From contig NZ_LN999827.1 of assembly GCF_001517625.2 (NCBI RefSeq), forward strand, positions 267,348 through 331,347: a stretch of DNA of 64,000 nucleotides, read 5' to 3'. Below are positions 34,676 through 45,087 of this stretch, piece after piece (within the stretch, counting starts at the first letter, position 1; each line of letters starts with the position of its first letter). The DNA is from Clostridium sp. AT4. GTDB lineage: Bacteria; Bacillota; Clostridia; Lachnospirales; Lachnospiraceae. Made by a program: the position numbers and the translations under genes. A model generated the notes under the pieces. That model saw only the letters and a list, made by a program, of their open reading frames with translations. It was not told where the DNA came from and did no database searches.

Positions 34676-37600
34676 TTATTCTTCTGCATCCTCAGAGCTT
34701 TCTTCTTCCTCTGCATCCTCGTCCTCGATTACAGTATCGTCCAGATCCAGAACCTCTTCTGCTACATTATCTTCTGTAAGCTCGCTGCTTTCCTCAGATG
34801 TCAGCTCTTCCTCTTCAGAAAGAAGGATCTCTTCCTCAGCTGCCGCTGCGATCTTATCATCCGTATCCAACTTTACAGTTCTGTAGCGCTTCATACCGGT
34901 ACCTGCCGGGATTGGCTTACCGATAATAACATTCTCCTTCAGACCAATCAGGTGATCTACCTTACCGTTGATAGCGGCCTCGGTCAGAACCTTGGTGGTC
35001 TCCTGGAAGGATGCGGCTGACAGGAAGGAATCTGTAGCAAGAGATGCCTTTGTAATACCCAGCATAACCTGCTTGCCCTCTGCGGGACGCTTGCCCTCTG
35101 CGATCAGAGCCTCATTCATCTCATTGAAATCCAGAACATCCATGGATACGCCCGGCAGTACATCACTGTCGCCGCTTTCCTCGATGCGGATCTTCTTTAA
35201 CATCTGATGAACGATCATTTCAACGTGTTTATCGTTGATTTCTACACCCTGGAGACGGTATACACGCTGTACTTCCTGGATCATGTAATCCTGTACGGCA
35301 CGAACGCCCTTGATCTTTAAGATATCGTGAGGATTTACGCTACCTTCGGTCAGCTCATCACCGGCCTCAAGCACCTGGCCGTCCATAACCTTGATTCTGG
35401 AACCGTATGGGATCAGATAGGTTTTGGAATTTCCTGTCTCGTTATCAGTAACTGTAATCTCACGCTTCTTCTTTGTATCCTTGATAGTTACAACGCCGCC
35501 AAACTCAGTGATAATGGCAAGACCCTTTGGCTTACGGGCCTCAAAAAGCTCCTCAACTCGAGGAAGACCCTGTGTGATATCGCCGCCGGCAACGCCGCCC
35601 GTATGGAAAGTACGCATGGTAAGCTGTGTACCGGGCTCACCGATGGACTGTGCCGCGATGATTCCGACTGCCTCACCAACCTGTACCGGCTGGCCGGTTG
35701 CCATGTTGGCTCCGTAGCACTTGGCGCACACACCGATATGGGACTTACAGCTTAATACGGTACGGATCTTCACAGACTTGCGTCCCTGCTTATCCAATAC
35801 CTTCATAACAGCTGCAGCACGCTTAGGCGTACACATATGGTTTGCCTTCATTACCAGCTCTCCCGTATCGGGATCAACGATATCTTCGGCAATATAACGG
35901 CCTGTAATTCTCTCCTGCAGATCCTCGATTACTTCATTTCCGTCTGTGAATGCCTTAATCTCCATAAATGGAATATCCTTGCCCTCACAGCAGTCTACCT
36001 CACGGATGATCAGATCCTGAGATACATCTACCAGACGTCTGGTCAGGTAACCGGAGTCAGCCGTACGAAGAGCCGTATCAGACAGACCCTTACGTGCACC
36101 ATGAGCGGAAATGAAGTACTCCAGTACGTCAAGACCTTCACGGAAGTTAGACTTGATAGGAAGTTCGATGGTGTGACCGGTTGTATCGGCCATCAGTCCT
36201 CGCATACCTGCCAGCTGCTTGATCTGCTTATCAGATCCTCGCGCACCGGAGTCAGCCATCATGAAAATGTTGTTGTACTTATCCAGTCCGGTCAGCAGAT
36301 CGTGGGTCAGCTGATCATCGGTGGTCTTCCAGGTTTCGATTACTTCTTTATAGCGCTCCTCCTCGGTGATCAGACCGCGGCGGTAGTTCTTTGCAATGTG
36401 GTCTACGGTAGCCTGTGCATTTGCGATCAGTTCCGGTTTGCTTGCAGGCACGGTCATATCGGAAACGGATACGGTCATGGCTGCTCTGGTAGAGAACTTG
36501 TAGCCGATTGCCTTGATGTCATCCAGAGTAACGGCCGTCTGGGTAGCGCCGTGTACGTTGATAACCTTCTCAAGGATCTGCTTTAACTGCTTTTTAGCTA
36601 CCAGGAAGTCAACCTCCAGCTTTAACTCATTTTCAGGAATGGAACGGTCTACAAAGCCAAGATCCTGAGGAATGATCTCGTTGAAGATCAGACGGCCGAT
36701 GGTAGACTCGATAATACCGGTTTTTACCGTGCCGTCAGGCAGAGTCTTTGATACTCTTACCTTTACCCTGGAGTGCAGAGTAGCTTCATGGTTTTCATAA
36801 GCCAGAATTGCCTCATTTACACTCTTGAAAATCATTCCCTCGCCCTTTGCACCGGGACGCTCCTGGGTCAGGTAGTAAATACCGAGAACCATATCCTGAG
36901 ACGGAACAGCCACAGGACCGCCGTCAGAAGGCTTTAACAGGTTGTTCGGGCTTAAAAGCAGGAAGCGGCACTCAGCCTGTGCTTCCACAGACAGAGGAAG
37001 ATGAACTGCCATCTGGTCGCCGTCGAAGTCAGCGTTGAACGCGGTACAAACAAGAGGATGAAGCTTAATGGCCTTACCTTCTACCAGGATCGGTTCAAAA
37101 GCCTGGATACCCAGCCTGTGCAGCGTAGGAGCACGGTTCAGCATAACAGGATGCTCTTTAATTACATCCTCCAGTACATCCCAAACCTCAGTCTGGAGCT
37201 TCTCCACCATCTTCTTTGCGTTCTTGATATTGTGAGCGGTGCCATTGGATACAAGCTCCTTCATAACGAAAGGCTTAAACAGCTCAATAGCCATTTCCTT
37301 TGGCAGACCGCACTGATAAATCTTTAATTCAGGTCCTACTACGATAACGGAACGTCCGGAGTAGTCAACTCGCTTGCCTAACAGGTTCTGACGGAAGCGT
37401 CCCTGCTTACCCTTTAACATATCAGAAAGGGACTTAAGCGCACGATTTCCAGGTCCTGTTACAGGGCGGCCCCGGCGGCCATTGTCGATCAAGGCGTCTA
37501 CTGCCTCCTGGAGCATACGCTTCTCATTGCGGACGATGATGTCCGGAGCGCCCAGTTCCAGAAGTCTGGCAAGACGGTTGTTACGGTTGATGATCCTTCT

Positions 37601-38527
37601 GTACAGGTCATTTAAGTCAGAGGTAGCAAAACGTCCGCCGTCCAGCTGTACCATAGGACGTATATCCGGCGGGATCACGGGGATTACGTCCATGATCATC
37701 CACTCTGGACGGTTTCCAGAGTTTAAAAATGCCTCTACCACTTCCAGGCGCTTAATGATTCTTGCGCGCTTCTGTCCGGTAGCGTCTACCAGCTGCTTTC
37801 TTAAATCAGCTGAATCCTTCTCCAGATCAATGGACATCAGAAGCTCCTGAATCGCCTCAGCACCCATTCCCACACGGAAGGCAGTTGAGCCGCCGTACTT
37901 CTCTACTTCCTCACGGTACTCCTTCTCAGACAAAACCTGCTTATACTGAAGGCTGGTAACACCTGGATCCAGTACAACATAGGAAGCAAAGTAGAGCACC
38001 TTCTCCAGGGTTCTGGGGGAAATATCCAGAATTAGTCCCATACGGCTGGGAATTCCCTTAAAGTACCAGATATGGGAAACAGGAGCTGCAAGCTCGATAC
38101 GTCCCATACGCTCTCTTCTTACACTGGCCTTTGTCACCTCAACGCCGCAGCGGTCGCAGATCACGCCCTTATAGCGGATCTTCTTGTACTTGCCGCAGTG
38201 GCACTCCCAGTCCTTGCTTGGACCAAAAATCCTCTCGCAGAACAGACCGTCCTTCTCCGGCTTTAAAGTTCTATAGTTGATGGTCTCTGGCTTCTTTACA
38301 ACGCCGTGCTCCCACCACTCTCTCCACTCTCTGGAGGGAGCCCCTGAAGGCTCAGGCATACGGTTGCGCATGGCACCCTGCTCCCACCATTCTCTCCACT
38401 GCTTGCTGGGCTTGTCAGCAGGTTCAGGTGTCCTGTGGGTCCAGGATCTAATCTTTTCAGGGGAAGCCAGACCAATCTTAATGGCATCAAATGTCATTGG
38501 ATGATAAGTTTCATTTGTTTCCGGCAT
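34676..38527 (-). CDS. rpoC: RNA polymerase beta' subunit with duplicated N-terminal insertion
   Basis: 1283 residues. Zn-binding Cys cluster ([22 protein letters not shown]), the Mg2+ site [12 protein letters not shown], and the bridge helix/trigger loop ([36 protein letters not shown]) are intact. Near the start, IRSW at ~26-29 should lead directly to (x)[13 protein letters not shown]. Here about 45 extra residues intervene, built from two copies of an 18-residue unit (P-E-P...QWREWWEQG at 34-51 and P-E-P...EWREWWEHG at 58-75). The C-terminus is a long acidic tail (last ~60 residues Glu/Asp/Ser). It lies 19 bases after rpoB. The core enzyme function is not in doubt. Confidence 0.97.
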   Translation of the reverse strand: MPETNETYHPMTFDAIKIGLASPEKIRSWTHRTPEPADKPSKQWREWWEQGAMRNRMPEPSGAPSREWREWWEHGVVKKPETINYRTLKPEKDGLFCERIFGPSKDWECHCGKYKKIRYKGVICDRCGVEVTKASVRRERMGRIELAAPVSHIWYFKGIPSRMGLILDISPRTLEKVLYFASYVVLDPGVTSLQYKQVLSEKEYREEVEKYGGSTAFRVGMGAEAIQELLMSIDLEKDSADLRKQLVDATGQKRARIIKRLEVVEAFLNSGNRPEWMIMDVIPVIPPDIRPMVQLDGGRFATSDLNDLYRRIINRNNRLARLLELGAPDIIVRNEKRMLQEAVDALIDNGRRGRPVTGPGNRALKSLSDMLKGKQGRFRQNLLGKRVDYSGRSVIVVGPELKIYQCGLPKEMAIELFKPFVMKELVSNGTAHNIKNAKKMVEKLQTEVWDVLEDVIKEHPVMLNRAPTLHRLGIQAFEPILVEGKAIKLHPLVCTAFNADFDGDQMAVHLPLSVEAQAECRFLLLSPNNLLKPSDGGPVAVPSQDMVLGIYYLTQERPGAKGEGMIFKSVNEAILAYENHEATLHSRVKVRVSKTLPDGTVKTGIIESTIGRLIFNEIIPQDLGFVDRSIPENELKLEVDFLVAKKQLKQILEKVINVHGATQTAVTLDDIKAIGYKFSTRAAMTVSVSDMTVPASKPELIANAQATVDHIAKNYRRGLITEEERYKEVIETWKTTDDQLTHDLLTGLDKYNNIFMMADSGARGSDKQIKQLAGMRGLMADTTGHTIELPIKSNFREGLDVLEYFISAHGARKGLSDTALRTADSGYLTRRLVDVSQDLIIREVDCCEGKDIPFMEIKAFTDGNEVIEDLQERITGRYIAEDIVDPDTGELVMKANHMCTPKRAAAVMKVLDKQGRKSVKIRTVLSCKSHIGVCAKCYGANMATGQPVQVGEAVGIIAAQSIGEPGTQLTMRTFHTGGVAGGDITQGLPRVEELFEARKPKGLAIITEFGGVVTIKDTKKKREITVTDNETGNSKTYLIPYGSRIKVMDGQVLEAGDELTEGSVNPHDILKIKGVRAVQDYMIQEVQRVYRLQGVEINDKHVEMIVHQMLKKIRIEESGDSDVLPGVSMDVLDFNEMNEALIAEGKRPAEGKQVMLGITKASLATDSFLSAASFQETTKVLTEAAINGKVDHLIGLKENVIIGKPIPAGTGMKRYRTVKLDTDDKIAAAAEEEILLSEEEELTSEESSELTEDNVAEEVLDLDDTVIEDEDAEEEESSEDAEE
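38303..38431. repeat. Coding tandem repeat inside rpoC (period 72 bp)
   Basis: This stretch encodes rpoC residues ~33-75. The two units share the spaced residues PEP...PS..WREWWE.G and are offset by 24 codons. In DNA, the plus strand shows CTCCCACCACTCTCTCCACT and CTCCCACCATTCTCTCCACT about 72 bases apart, with one mismatch. Confidence 0.85.
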
Positions 38528-38546
38528 GAGCTCTTACTCCCTTCTA

Positions 38547-41500
38547 TTATTCGTCTTCACCATCATCTGTATAAGCGTCATACAGATCATCTGTGTCATT
38601 TCCAGCAGACTCGGAAGCCGATTCTACGCTTACAAATTCATTATCCTTGATCTCCTGCTCCTGATAACCGTAGGAAGCAAGGGATTCCTGATCGTTAAAG
38701 CGGCGGTCGCCCTCTAACATGGCGCGCAGCTCGGTATCACCGTAGTCGATATTTTCGGTCATCTCAACTTCGGTTCCATCCTCTCTCTGTACCTGTACAT
38801 CCAGGCCCAGAGACTGCATTTCCTTAAGAAGTACCTTAAAGGATTCGGGGATACCCGGCTCAGGAATATTCTCGCCCTTGATGATAGCTTCGTAGGTCTT
38901 CACACGGCCTACTACATCATCGGACTTTACAGTCATGATTTCCTGCAGGGTGTAGGATGCACCATATGCCTCCAGAGCCCAAACCTCCATCTCTCCGAAA
39001 CGCTGTCCGCCGAACTGAGCTTTACCGCCCAGAGGCTGCTGTGTAACCAGGGAGTATGGGCCAGTAGAACGTGCATGGATCTTATCGTCTACCAGGTGAT
39101 GCAGCTTCAGGTAATGCATGTGTCCAATGGTAACGGCTCCATCAAAATACTCTCCGGTACGTCCATCTCTTAAGCGGACCTTTCCGTCTCTGCCAATGGG
39201 TACGCCCTTCCACAGCTCTCTGTGCGCTCTGTTCTCAGACAGATACCCGATTGCCTCCGGAACAAGCTGTTCTTTATAAAGCTGCTCAAAGGTTTCTCCA
39301 TTCCATGGCTGTCCGGAAGGCGTCTCTGTGACACCGTCCTTTTCCCATTCTGCTTTCTCTGCCTCGTCAAAGGGCAGGTTTACATAGTGGTTTGCCAGCT
39401 CCAGGGTATCCTGTATATCATTCTCGTTTGCGCCGTCGAAGATCGGTGTGGAAACGTTAAAGCCAAGTGCTCTTGCAGCAAGGCTTAAGTGGATCTCAAG
39501 CACCTGTCCGATGTTCATACGGGAAGGCACGCCCAGAGGATTCAGTACAATATCAAGAGGACGGCCATTTGGCAGGAAAGGCATATCCTCTACAGGAAGC
39601 ACGCGGGAAACAACACCCTTATTACCATGACGTCCAGCCATCTTATCACCTACAGAAATCTTACGTTTCTGAGCGATATAGATACGTACCGTCTGATTTA
39701 CTCCCGGTGAAAGCTCATCGCCGTTTTCTCTTGTAAATACCTTTGCATCTACAATAATTCCATATGCTCCGTGAGGTACCTTTAAGGAGGTATCACGGAC
39801 TTCTCTTGCCTTCTCACCGAAGATCGCACGCAGGAGACGTTCTTCTGCTGTCAGTTCAGTTTCTCCCTTTGGAGTAACCTTTCCTACCAGAATATCTCCG
39901 GCACGGACCTCAGCACCGATACGGATAATACCACGTTCATCCAGATCCTTTAATGCATCCTCGCCTACACCGGGAACATCTCTGGTGATTTCTTCCGGTC
40001 CCAGCTTGGTGTCACGGGCCTCCGCCTCATACTCTTCGATATGAATAGAGGTATATACGTCATCCTGAACCAGACGCTCGGAAAGCAGAACCGCATCCTC
40101 GTAGTTGTAGCCTTCCCAGGTCATAAAACCGATCAGCGGGTTCTTTCCAAGGGCAATCTCGCCGTTGGAGGTAGAAGGACCATCTGCGATCACCTCGCCG
40201 GCCTCTACATGATCATTCTTATATACGATCGGCTTCTGGTTGTAGCAGTTGCTCTGGTTACTTCTCTTGAACTTTGTCAAATGGTATACATCTCTGTTTC
40301 CATCGGAATCTCTCTTGATAATGATCTCGTTGGAAGCGGAGCGTTCTACCACACCGGCATTCTTTGCCACTACGCAGACACCGGAGTCAACGGCAGCCTT
40401 TGCCTCAATACCGGTACCTACTACAGGAGCCTCTGTACTCAACAGCGGCACGGCCTGACGCTGCATGTTGGATCCCATCAGAGCACGGTTTGCGTCATCG
40501 TTCTGAAGGAATGGGATCATAGCAGTAGCCACGGAGAATACCATCTTCGGGGATACGTCCATCAGGTCAATGGTTCGCTTCTGGAACTCGGAGGTTTCTG
40601 TCTGGAAACGTCCGGATACGTTATTGTGAACGAAATGTCCCTCTTCATCCAGAGCCTCGTTCGCCTGTGCCACGATAAAGTTGTCCTCTTCATCTGCAGT
40701 CAGGTATACTACATCATCGGTGACTCTTGGATTGGCAGGATCAGCGGTCTTATCTACTACGCGGTAAGGCGCTTCGATAAAGCCGTACTGGTTTACTCTC
40801 GCATAGCTTGCCAGAGAGTTGATCAGACCGATGTTGGGGCCCTCAGGAGTCTCGATGGGGCACATACGGCCATAGTGTGTATAGTGAACATCTCGCACCT
40901 CGAATCCGGCACGGTCTCTTGACAGACCGCCAGGACCCAGGGCGGAAAGACGTCTCTTATGGGTCAGTTCAGCCAGAGGGTTGTTCTGATCCATAAACTG
41001 TGACAGCTGGGAGCTTCCAAAGAACTCCTTTACAGCAGCCGTTACAGGCTTGATATTGATCAGGGACTGCGGTGTGATGCCGTCTACGTCCTGAGTAGTC
41101 ATACGCTCTCTTACCACACGCTCCATACGTGACAGACCAATGCGGTACTGGTTCTGGAGCAGCTCGCCTACGGCACGGATACGGCGGTTGCCAAGATGGT
41201 CGATATCATCAGCCGTTCCCACTTCCTCTTCCAGATGCATATTGTAGTTGATGGAAGCAATGATATCTTCCTTTGTGATATGCTTTGGAATCAGATCGTG
41301 GATATTCTTTCGAATTTCTTCCTTTAAAAGCTCCTCATCCGAACCTGCTTTTTCCAGAATAGCAGACAGCACAGGGTAGTATACTAATTCTGTAACGCCA
41401 ACCTCCTCCGGATCGAAGGAAACATGAGCGTCAAGCTCAACCATCATATTGGAAAGAACCTTCTGCTTTCTGTTTGATCCTTCTACCCATACGAAGGGAA

Positions 41501-42479
41501 CGCCGGAGTTCTGCAGACGCATCGCAGACTCCTTATCAAGCTTTGTGCCTGCCTCGGCTAAAATCTCACCTGTCTCCTCATTCACCACATCCTCAGCCAG
41601 AACCTGGCCATTGAGGCGGAACTTAAAGGACAGCTTCTTATTAAATTTATAACGTCCCACCTTTGCCAGATCATATCTTCTGGGATCAAAGAACATACTG
41701 TTGAGCAGGCTCTCCGCGCTGTCAACGGATAACGGCTCACCGGGACGGATCTTCTTGTACAGCTCTAACAGACCGTCCTGATAGTTATCGGAGGTATCCT
41801 TTCCGAAGCTGGCAAGAAGCTTTGGCTCTTCGCCGAACAGTTCTAAAATCTCTGCATTAGTGCCGAAGCCCAGAGCACGGATCAGCACGGTAACAGGAAC
41901 CTTACGGGTTCTGTCCACGCGGACATAAAATACATCGTTGGAGTCTGTCTCGTACTCCAGCCATGCGCCGCGGTTGGGGATCACAGTACATGTATATAAC
42001 TCCTTACCCACCTTATCGTGACCAATGCCATAGTAGATACCAGGGGAACGCACAAGCTGGCTGACAATAACACGTTCTGCACCGTTGATAACGAAGGAGC
42101 CCGTGTCTGTCATCAGAGGCAGATCTCCCATGAATATCTCATGTTCGTTCATCTCATCTTTATCTTTATTGTACAGTCTAACCTTTACCTTAAGTGGTGC
42201 CGCGTAAGTGGCATCGCGTTCCTTACACTCTTCGATGGTGTACTTGACATCATCCTTACATAATGTAAAGTCAACGAATTCCAGGCTCAGATGTCCTGCG
42301 AAGTCAGTGATCGGAGAGATGTCATCAAATGCTTCCTTCAGTCCTTCGTCTAAGAACCACTGATAGGAGTCTTTCTGAATCTCGATCAGGTTTGGCATCT
42401 GAAGGACTTCCTTCTGCCTTGAATAGCTCATTCTTACGCTTTTCCCGGCCGGTACCGGACGTATTCTGCTTTTCTCCAT
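38547..42479 (-). CDS. rpoB: RNA polymerase beta subunit
   Basis: 1310 residues from the ATG at 42479, preceded by AGGGGTGAAACGTCA; the frame continues upstream through the leader to 42647, but without a start signal. Conserved blocks include the rifampicin region [37 protein letters not shown], where all usual drug-contact residues appear wild type, and DDMPFLPNG-like [30 protein letters not shown], then [24 protein letters not shown] near the C-terminus. Paired with rpoC in one transcript. The rplJL genes are not adjacent: the upstream promoter and a divergent gene show that rpoB starts its own unit here. Confidence 0.98.
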   Translation of the reverse strand: MEKSRIRPVPAGKSVRMSYSRQKEVLQMPNLIEIQKDSYQWFLDEGLKEAFDDISPITDFAGHLSLEFVDFTLCKDDVKYTIEECKERDATYAAPLKVKVRLYNKDKDEMNEHEIFMGDLPLMTDTGSFVINGAERVIVSQLVRSPGIYYGIGHDKVGKELYTCTVIPNRGAWLEYETDSNDVFYVRVDRTRKVPVTVLIRALGFGTNAEILELFGEEPKLLASFGKDTSDNYQDGLLELYKKIRPGEPLSVDSAESLLNSMFFDPRRYDLAKVGRYKFNKKLSFKFRLNGQVLAEDVVNEETGEILAEAGTKLDKESAMRLQNSGVPFVWVEGSNRKQKVLSNMMVELDAHVSFDPEEVGVTELVYYPVLSAILEKAGSDEELLKEEIRKNIHDLIPKHITKEDIIASINYNMHLEEEVGTADDIDHLGNRRIRAVGELLQNQYRIGLSRMERVVRERMTTQDVDGITPQSLINIKPVTAAVKEFFGSSQLSQFMDQNNPLAELTHKRRLSALGPGGLSRDRAGFEVRDVHYTHYGRMCPIETPEGPNIGLINSLASYARVNQYGFIEAPYRVVDKTADPANPRVTDDVVYLTADEEDNFIVAQANEALDEEGHFVHNNVSGRFQTETSEFQKRTIDLMDVSPKMVFSVATAMIPFLQNDDANRALMGSNMQRQAVPLLSTEAPVVGTGIEAKAAVDSGVCVVAKNAGVVERSASNEIIIKRDSDGNRDVYHLTKFKRSNQSNCYNQKPIVYKNDHVEAGEVIADGPSTSNGEIALGKNPLIGFMTWEGYNYEDAVLLSERLVQDDVYTSIHIEEYEAEARDTKLGPEEITRDVPGVGEDALKDLDERGIIRIGAEVRAGDILVGKVTPKGETELTAEERLLRAIFGEKAREVRDTSLKVPHGAYGIIVDAKVFTRENGDELSPGVNQTVRIYIAQKRKISVGDKMAGRHGNKGVVSRVLPVEDMPFLPNGRPLDIVLNPLGVPSRMNIGQVLEIHLSLAARALGFNVSTPIFDGANENDIQDTLELANHYVNLPFDEAEKAEWEKDGVTETPSGQPWNGETFEQLYKEQLVPEAIGYLSENRAHRELWKGVPIGRDGKVRLRDGRTGEYFDGAVTIGHMHYLKLHHLVDDKIHARSTGPYSLVTQQPLGGKAQFGGQRFGEMEVWALEAYGASYTLQEIMTVKSDDVVGRVKTYEAIIKGENIPEPGIPESFKVLLKEMQSLGLDVQVQREDGTEVEMTENIDYGDTELRAMLEGDRRFNDQESLASYGYQEQEIKDNEFVSVESASESAGNDTDDLYDAYTDDGEDE

Positions 42480-42637
42480 TGACGTTTCACCCCTGTTTTC
42501 TAATTTGGTTGCAATATCCCGTCCGGCTGGAGAATGCGCATCTCTTCCAGCACTCCGGGCCATTACTGTCGTTCTCGGTAATCGGGCGCCGCATAATGGG
42601 CGCAAAAAGCCCACGTCGCCACAATAGTGCACACTCC

Positions 42638-42666
42638 ATAATAACATAGGGACGTCAAGGTGTCAA
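42638..42666 (-). promoter_or_regulatory. Promoter of rpoB-rpoC
   Basis: On the minus strand, TTGACA (42661-42666), 17 bp, TATTAT (42638-42643). The ~155-base leader (42480-42632) contains small GC-rich hairpins such as GGGC...GCCC at 42598-42612, but no recognised control element. Confidence 0.75.
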
Positions 42667-42676
42667 GAATTTTTTC

Positions 42677-42705
42677 TTGCTTTTTTCTTACAAAAATGAT
42701 ATACT
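42677..42705 (+). promoter_or_regulatory. Promoter of the membrane-protein gene at 42789
   Basis: TTGCTT (42677-42682), 17 bp, TATACT (42700-42705), divergent from and close to the rpoB promoter. Confidence 0.6.
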
Positions 42706-42788
42706 GTTATAGAATGTCTTCTGGCAGGTATGACAGGTTTTTACTGCAAAGGAGAAGGAAATTATTTACAGTCTGGAGGTATACCGAT

Positions 42789-43241
42789 ATGGTACAAACC
42801 ATTCTAAATGTATTGCTGATACTTCTGGCGATCGCTGCAATCGTACTTGTGATCCTCTATTTTCTGGGAAGCAAGCTGCAGAAGCGTCAGGCAGAGCAGC
42901 AGCAGATGCTGGATGCTGCTGCACAGACCGTATCCATCCTGGTCATTGATAAAAAGAAGCTCAAGCTCACACAGTCCGGGCTTCCCAAGATGGTAGTGGA
43001 CCAGACGCCCAAGTATATGCGCTGGGCCAAAGTTCCCGTTGTAAAAGCAAAGATCGGTCCCAAGGTGATGACTCTGATCGCCGACGCAGGAGTATTTGAG
43101 TCTCTTCCTGTAAAGACAGAGGCAAAAGTAGTCTTAAGCGGTATCTACATTACACAGATCAAAAGCGTTCGGGGAGGTGCCATCCCTGCTCCTCCAAAGA
43201 AAAAGGGATTTTTTGCAAGATTTAAAAAGGACAAGCAGTAA
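42789..43241 (+). CDS. Conserved membrane protein of unknown function
   Basis: 150 residues from the ATG with GGAGG upstream; a longer frame from 42660 crosses the promoter. One N-terminal membrane helix (ILNVLLILLAIAAIVLVILYFLG), a short coiled Gln/Glu-rich segment (KLQKRQAEQQQMLDAAAQTV), then a compact beta-rich cytoplasmic domain (SILVIDKKKLKLTQSGLPKMV...KAKIGPKVMTLIADAGVFESLPVKTEAKVVLSGIYI) and a basic tail. I do not recognise a named family with certainty. It is a single gene between rpoB and a terminator. Confidence 0.8.
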   Translation: MVQTILNVLLILLAIAAIVLVILYFLGSKLQKRQAEQQQMLDAAAQTVSILVIDKKKLKLTQSGLPKMVVDQTPKYMRWAKVPVVKAKIGPKVMTLIADAGVFESLPVKTEAKVVLSGIYITQIKSVRGGAIPAPPKKKGFFARFKKDKQ

Positions 43242-43244
43242 TTC

Positions 43245-43288
43245 AAAAGCAGCCGGTATCTGAAGGTTTCAGACGCCGGCTGCTTTTA
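43245..43288. terminator. Bidirectional terminator
   Basis: AAAAGCAGCCGG (43245-43256) pairs with CCGGCTGCTTTT (43276-43287), between convergent genes. Confidence 0.85.
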
Positions 43289-43325
43289 TATTTCTTTTTT
43301 ATGTTTCTGTTTTATCCAGACAGAA

Positions 43326-43751
43326 CTATGCTGTACATGACTGCACATCCACGCAGATACGGCAGTCCGACATATGCTCATAGTTAATGTCCAGGGAATA
43401 ATCTACATTGACCTTTATGCTGTTCTCCTGCTCTTCCACATAAAAGTGATTGGCCTGAATGCCGATCACCAGATTGCCCACAGGAGTGCTGTAGCAGGAA
43501 AGGTTCTTTTTATTCTTTTCAAACAGCATACGGCTGTTCGTAACACCCTTTTTTATAATATCCATGGAAGAAGGGGAAATTTTAATGACATTTTTCACCC
43601 GCTCCTCCGCTCCTTCCAGTATCTCTTCATAAAGGATATAATGCTTTCCGTTTTTCTGATAATAATCCCCGCGGACGATCATTTCCACATCGTTATCCTC
43701 ATGATCCAGAGTATGAACACCACGGATGGTAATCAGTACATCTTTTGTCAT
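43326..43751 (-). CDS. DUF1934 (YwiB-like) beta-barrel protein
   Basis: 141 residues. Typical DUF1934 pattern: DVLITIRGVHTLDHEDNDVEMIVRGDYYQKNGKHYILYEE, then VTNSRMLFEKNKKNLSCYSTPVGNLVIGIQ and a final VNVDYSLDINYEHMSDCRICVDV strand. The protein is small, calycin-like and cytoplasmic, with unestablished function; such genes often sit near cell-wall or argS genes. It starts 36 bases after ddl with AGGAGGAG before the ATG, so it is probably co-transcribed with ddl. Confidence 0.88.
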   Translation of the reverse strand: MTKDVLITIRGVHTLDHEDNDVEMIVRGDYYQKNGKHYILYEEILEGAEERVKNVIKISPSSMDIIKKGVTNSRMLFEKNKKNLSCYSTPVGNLVIGIQANHFYVEEQENSIKVNVDYSLDINYEHMSDCRICVDVQSCTA

Positions 43752-43787
43752 GCCGTTCTCCTCCTTCTTTTATACCGGCTGTATCGT

Positions 43788-44855
43788 TTAAGCAAACCGT
43801 TTCAGGCCGTGCTCCAGAAGCATGTCTACCAGCTGCTCCTTGCCGATTCCTCTGGCCTCCCACAGCATGGGGTACATACTGATAGCAGTGAATCCGGGCA
43901 TGGTGTTGATTTCATTAAATACCACTTCTCCATCTTCTTTTACGAAAAAGTCCACTCTGGACAAGCCGTAGCCGTCTACCGCCTTAAAAATGGCCGCCGC
44001 CGCCCTGCGGATCTTCTCCGCAGCGTCTCCCGGAAGCTCAGGGTCTGTCACTGTCTTTGATTCTGCGTTGTAATACTTTGCGTCAAAATCATAAAAATCT
44101 GCCGCAGCCAGGATTTCACCCACGCCGGAAGCCTTCACTTCCTCGCTTCCTCCTCCGAATACAGCACACTCCACTTCACGGCCCACGATCATCTCTTCTA
44201 CCAGGATCTTGCGGTCATGGCAGGCTGCCTCTGTAAGTCCGGCCTCCAGCTCCTCCCGGTTATCCGCCTTGCTCACTCCCTTGGAAGAGCCTGCGTTGGA
44301 GGGTTTGATAAATACAGGATAGGCGAAGCGGCCTTCAATGCGGTTTACCACCTTGTTCATATCCTCAAGCTGCTCCTTCATCACCGGCACATAGGCCGCC
44401 TGCCTTATCCCCAGCTCATCTACAATGATCTTTGTATAAAGCTTATCCATGGAAACAGCGGATGCCAGTACTCCGCAGCCCACATACGGTATCTTTGCCA
44501 GCTCCAAAAGTCCCTGGATCGTGCCGTCCTCTCCGCAAAGGCCATGAAGAACCGGGAATACCACATCCAGCTTCACCTCTGTCATTGTCCCATTCTCCAT
44601 AAACAGGGCGCACTTCTTCTCTGCATCCGGAAGGATTGCAGCAGAAACCGTTCCCTTTCTCCAGGACTCATCCCTGATTGCCTGGACAGAGTCCACCTTC
44701 AACCACTTTCCCTCCTGTGTAATTCCGATCAGAATCAGGTTATATTTATCTGTATTGATACGGTCAATCACATTGGCAGCCGACATACAGGACACAACGT
44801 GCTCCGAAGACTGCCCGCCGAAAATAACCGCTGCTGTTTTCTTTTCCATCGTCAT
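43788..44855 (-). CDS. ddl: D-alanine--D-alanine ligase
   Basis: 355 residues from the ATG at 44855, seven bases after AGGAG; an open frame upstream to 45020 covers repeats and promoter and is rejected. ATP-grasp motifs: AAVIFGGQSSEHVVS at the N-terminus, HGLCGEDGTIQGLLELAKIPYVGCGVLASAVSMDK, FIKPSNAGSSKGVSKA (ATP loop), and VVFNEINTMPGFTAISMYP (metal ligands). It makes the D-Ala-D-Ala dipeptide for peptidoglycan. The omega-loop region near the residue that separates D-Ala from D-Lac ligases reads as an ordinary D-Ala enzyme, but that was judged only by eye. Confidence 0.95.
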   Translation of the reverse strand: MTMEKKTAAVIFGGQSSEHVVSCMSAANVIDRINTDKYNLILIGITQEGKWLKVDSVQAIRDESWRKGTVSAAILPDAEKKCALFMENGTMTEVKLDVVFPVLHGLCGEDGTIQGLLELAKIPYVGCGVLASAVSMDKLYTKIIVDELGIRQAAYVPVMKEQLEDMNKVVNRIEGRFAYPVFIKPSNAGSSKGVSKADNREELEAGLTEAACHDRKILVEEMIVGREVECAVFGGGSEEVKASGVGEILAAADFYDFDAKYYNAESKTVTDPELPGDAAEKIRRAAAAIFKAVDGYGLSRVDFFVKEDGEVVFNEINTMPGFTAISMYPMLWEARGIGKEQLVDMLLEHGLKRFA

Positions 44856-44890
44856 TTTCACTCCTATTCCATCTTTCTGCCCCACAGGGC

Positions 44891-44920
44891 GTATACAGTA
44901 TAGCATATGTGGAGATAAAT
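44891..44920 (+). promoter_or_regulatory. Possible sigma-F promoter of spoIIR
   Basis: GTATA (44891-44895), exactly 15 bp, then GGAGATAAAT (44911-44920), which fits the forespore sigma-F pattern GYRTA-N15-GGNNANANTW with one mismatch. spoIIR is a known sigma-F gene. The leader would be about 160 bases and includes the repeats below. Confidence 0.45.
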
Positions 44921-44961
44921 AGAAATACCCCAAAACAATCAGGACGGAGGGATCTCCGATG

Positions 44962-44990
44962 CTTCTTGTCCGGCCCAGCCGGACAAGAAG
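44962..44990. repeat. Perfect 13-bp inverted repeat ahead of spoIIR
   Basis: CTTCTTGTCCGGC (44962-44974) and its exact complement (44978-44990), separated by CCA. No T run follows, so it is not a standard terminator. Confidence 0.8.
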
Positions 44991-45003
44991 ACCCCGCCGT
45001 CCG

Positions 45004-45060
45004 CAGCTTTCGCGGCCCAAATCAGCTTTCGCGACCCAAATCAGCGATCGCGACCCAAAA
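45004..45060. repeat. Three tandem 19-bp repeats ahead of spoIIR
   Basis: CAGCTTTCGCGGCCCAAAT, CAGCTTTCGCGACCCAAAT and CAGCGATCGCGACCCAAAA follow one another without gaps, directly upstream of the ribosome site. The period is not a multiple of three, so it is not a protein repeat. Three units without spacers also rule out CRISPR. Confidence 0.85.
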
Positions 45061-45087
45061 ATCCAAGAAAGGAGCCCCCAACGCCCT

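Noticed and set aside
42480-42647. 56-residue N-terminal extension of RpoB
   Set aside because: It passes through the leader and near the promoter; the ATG at 42479 has the ribosome site and gives the normal RpoB start.
44856-45020. 55-residue N-terminal extension of Ddl
   Set aside because: It would translate the antisense of the repeat region and promoter; the ATG at 44855 has AGGAG at proper spacing and begins the standard Ddl sequence.
45004-45060. Possible CRISPR array
   Set aside because: Three contiguous 19-bp units without spacers, and no cas genes anywhere in the window.
44959-45087. N-terminal extension of SpoIIR through the 19-bp repeats
   Set aside because: The repeat period is not a multiple of three and SpoIIR normally begins with its signal anchor, which the ATG at 45088 provides.
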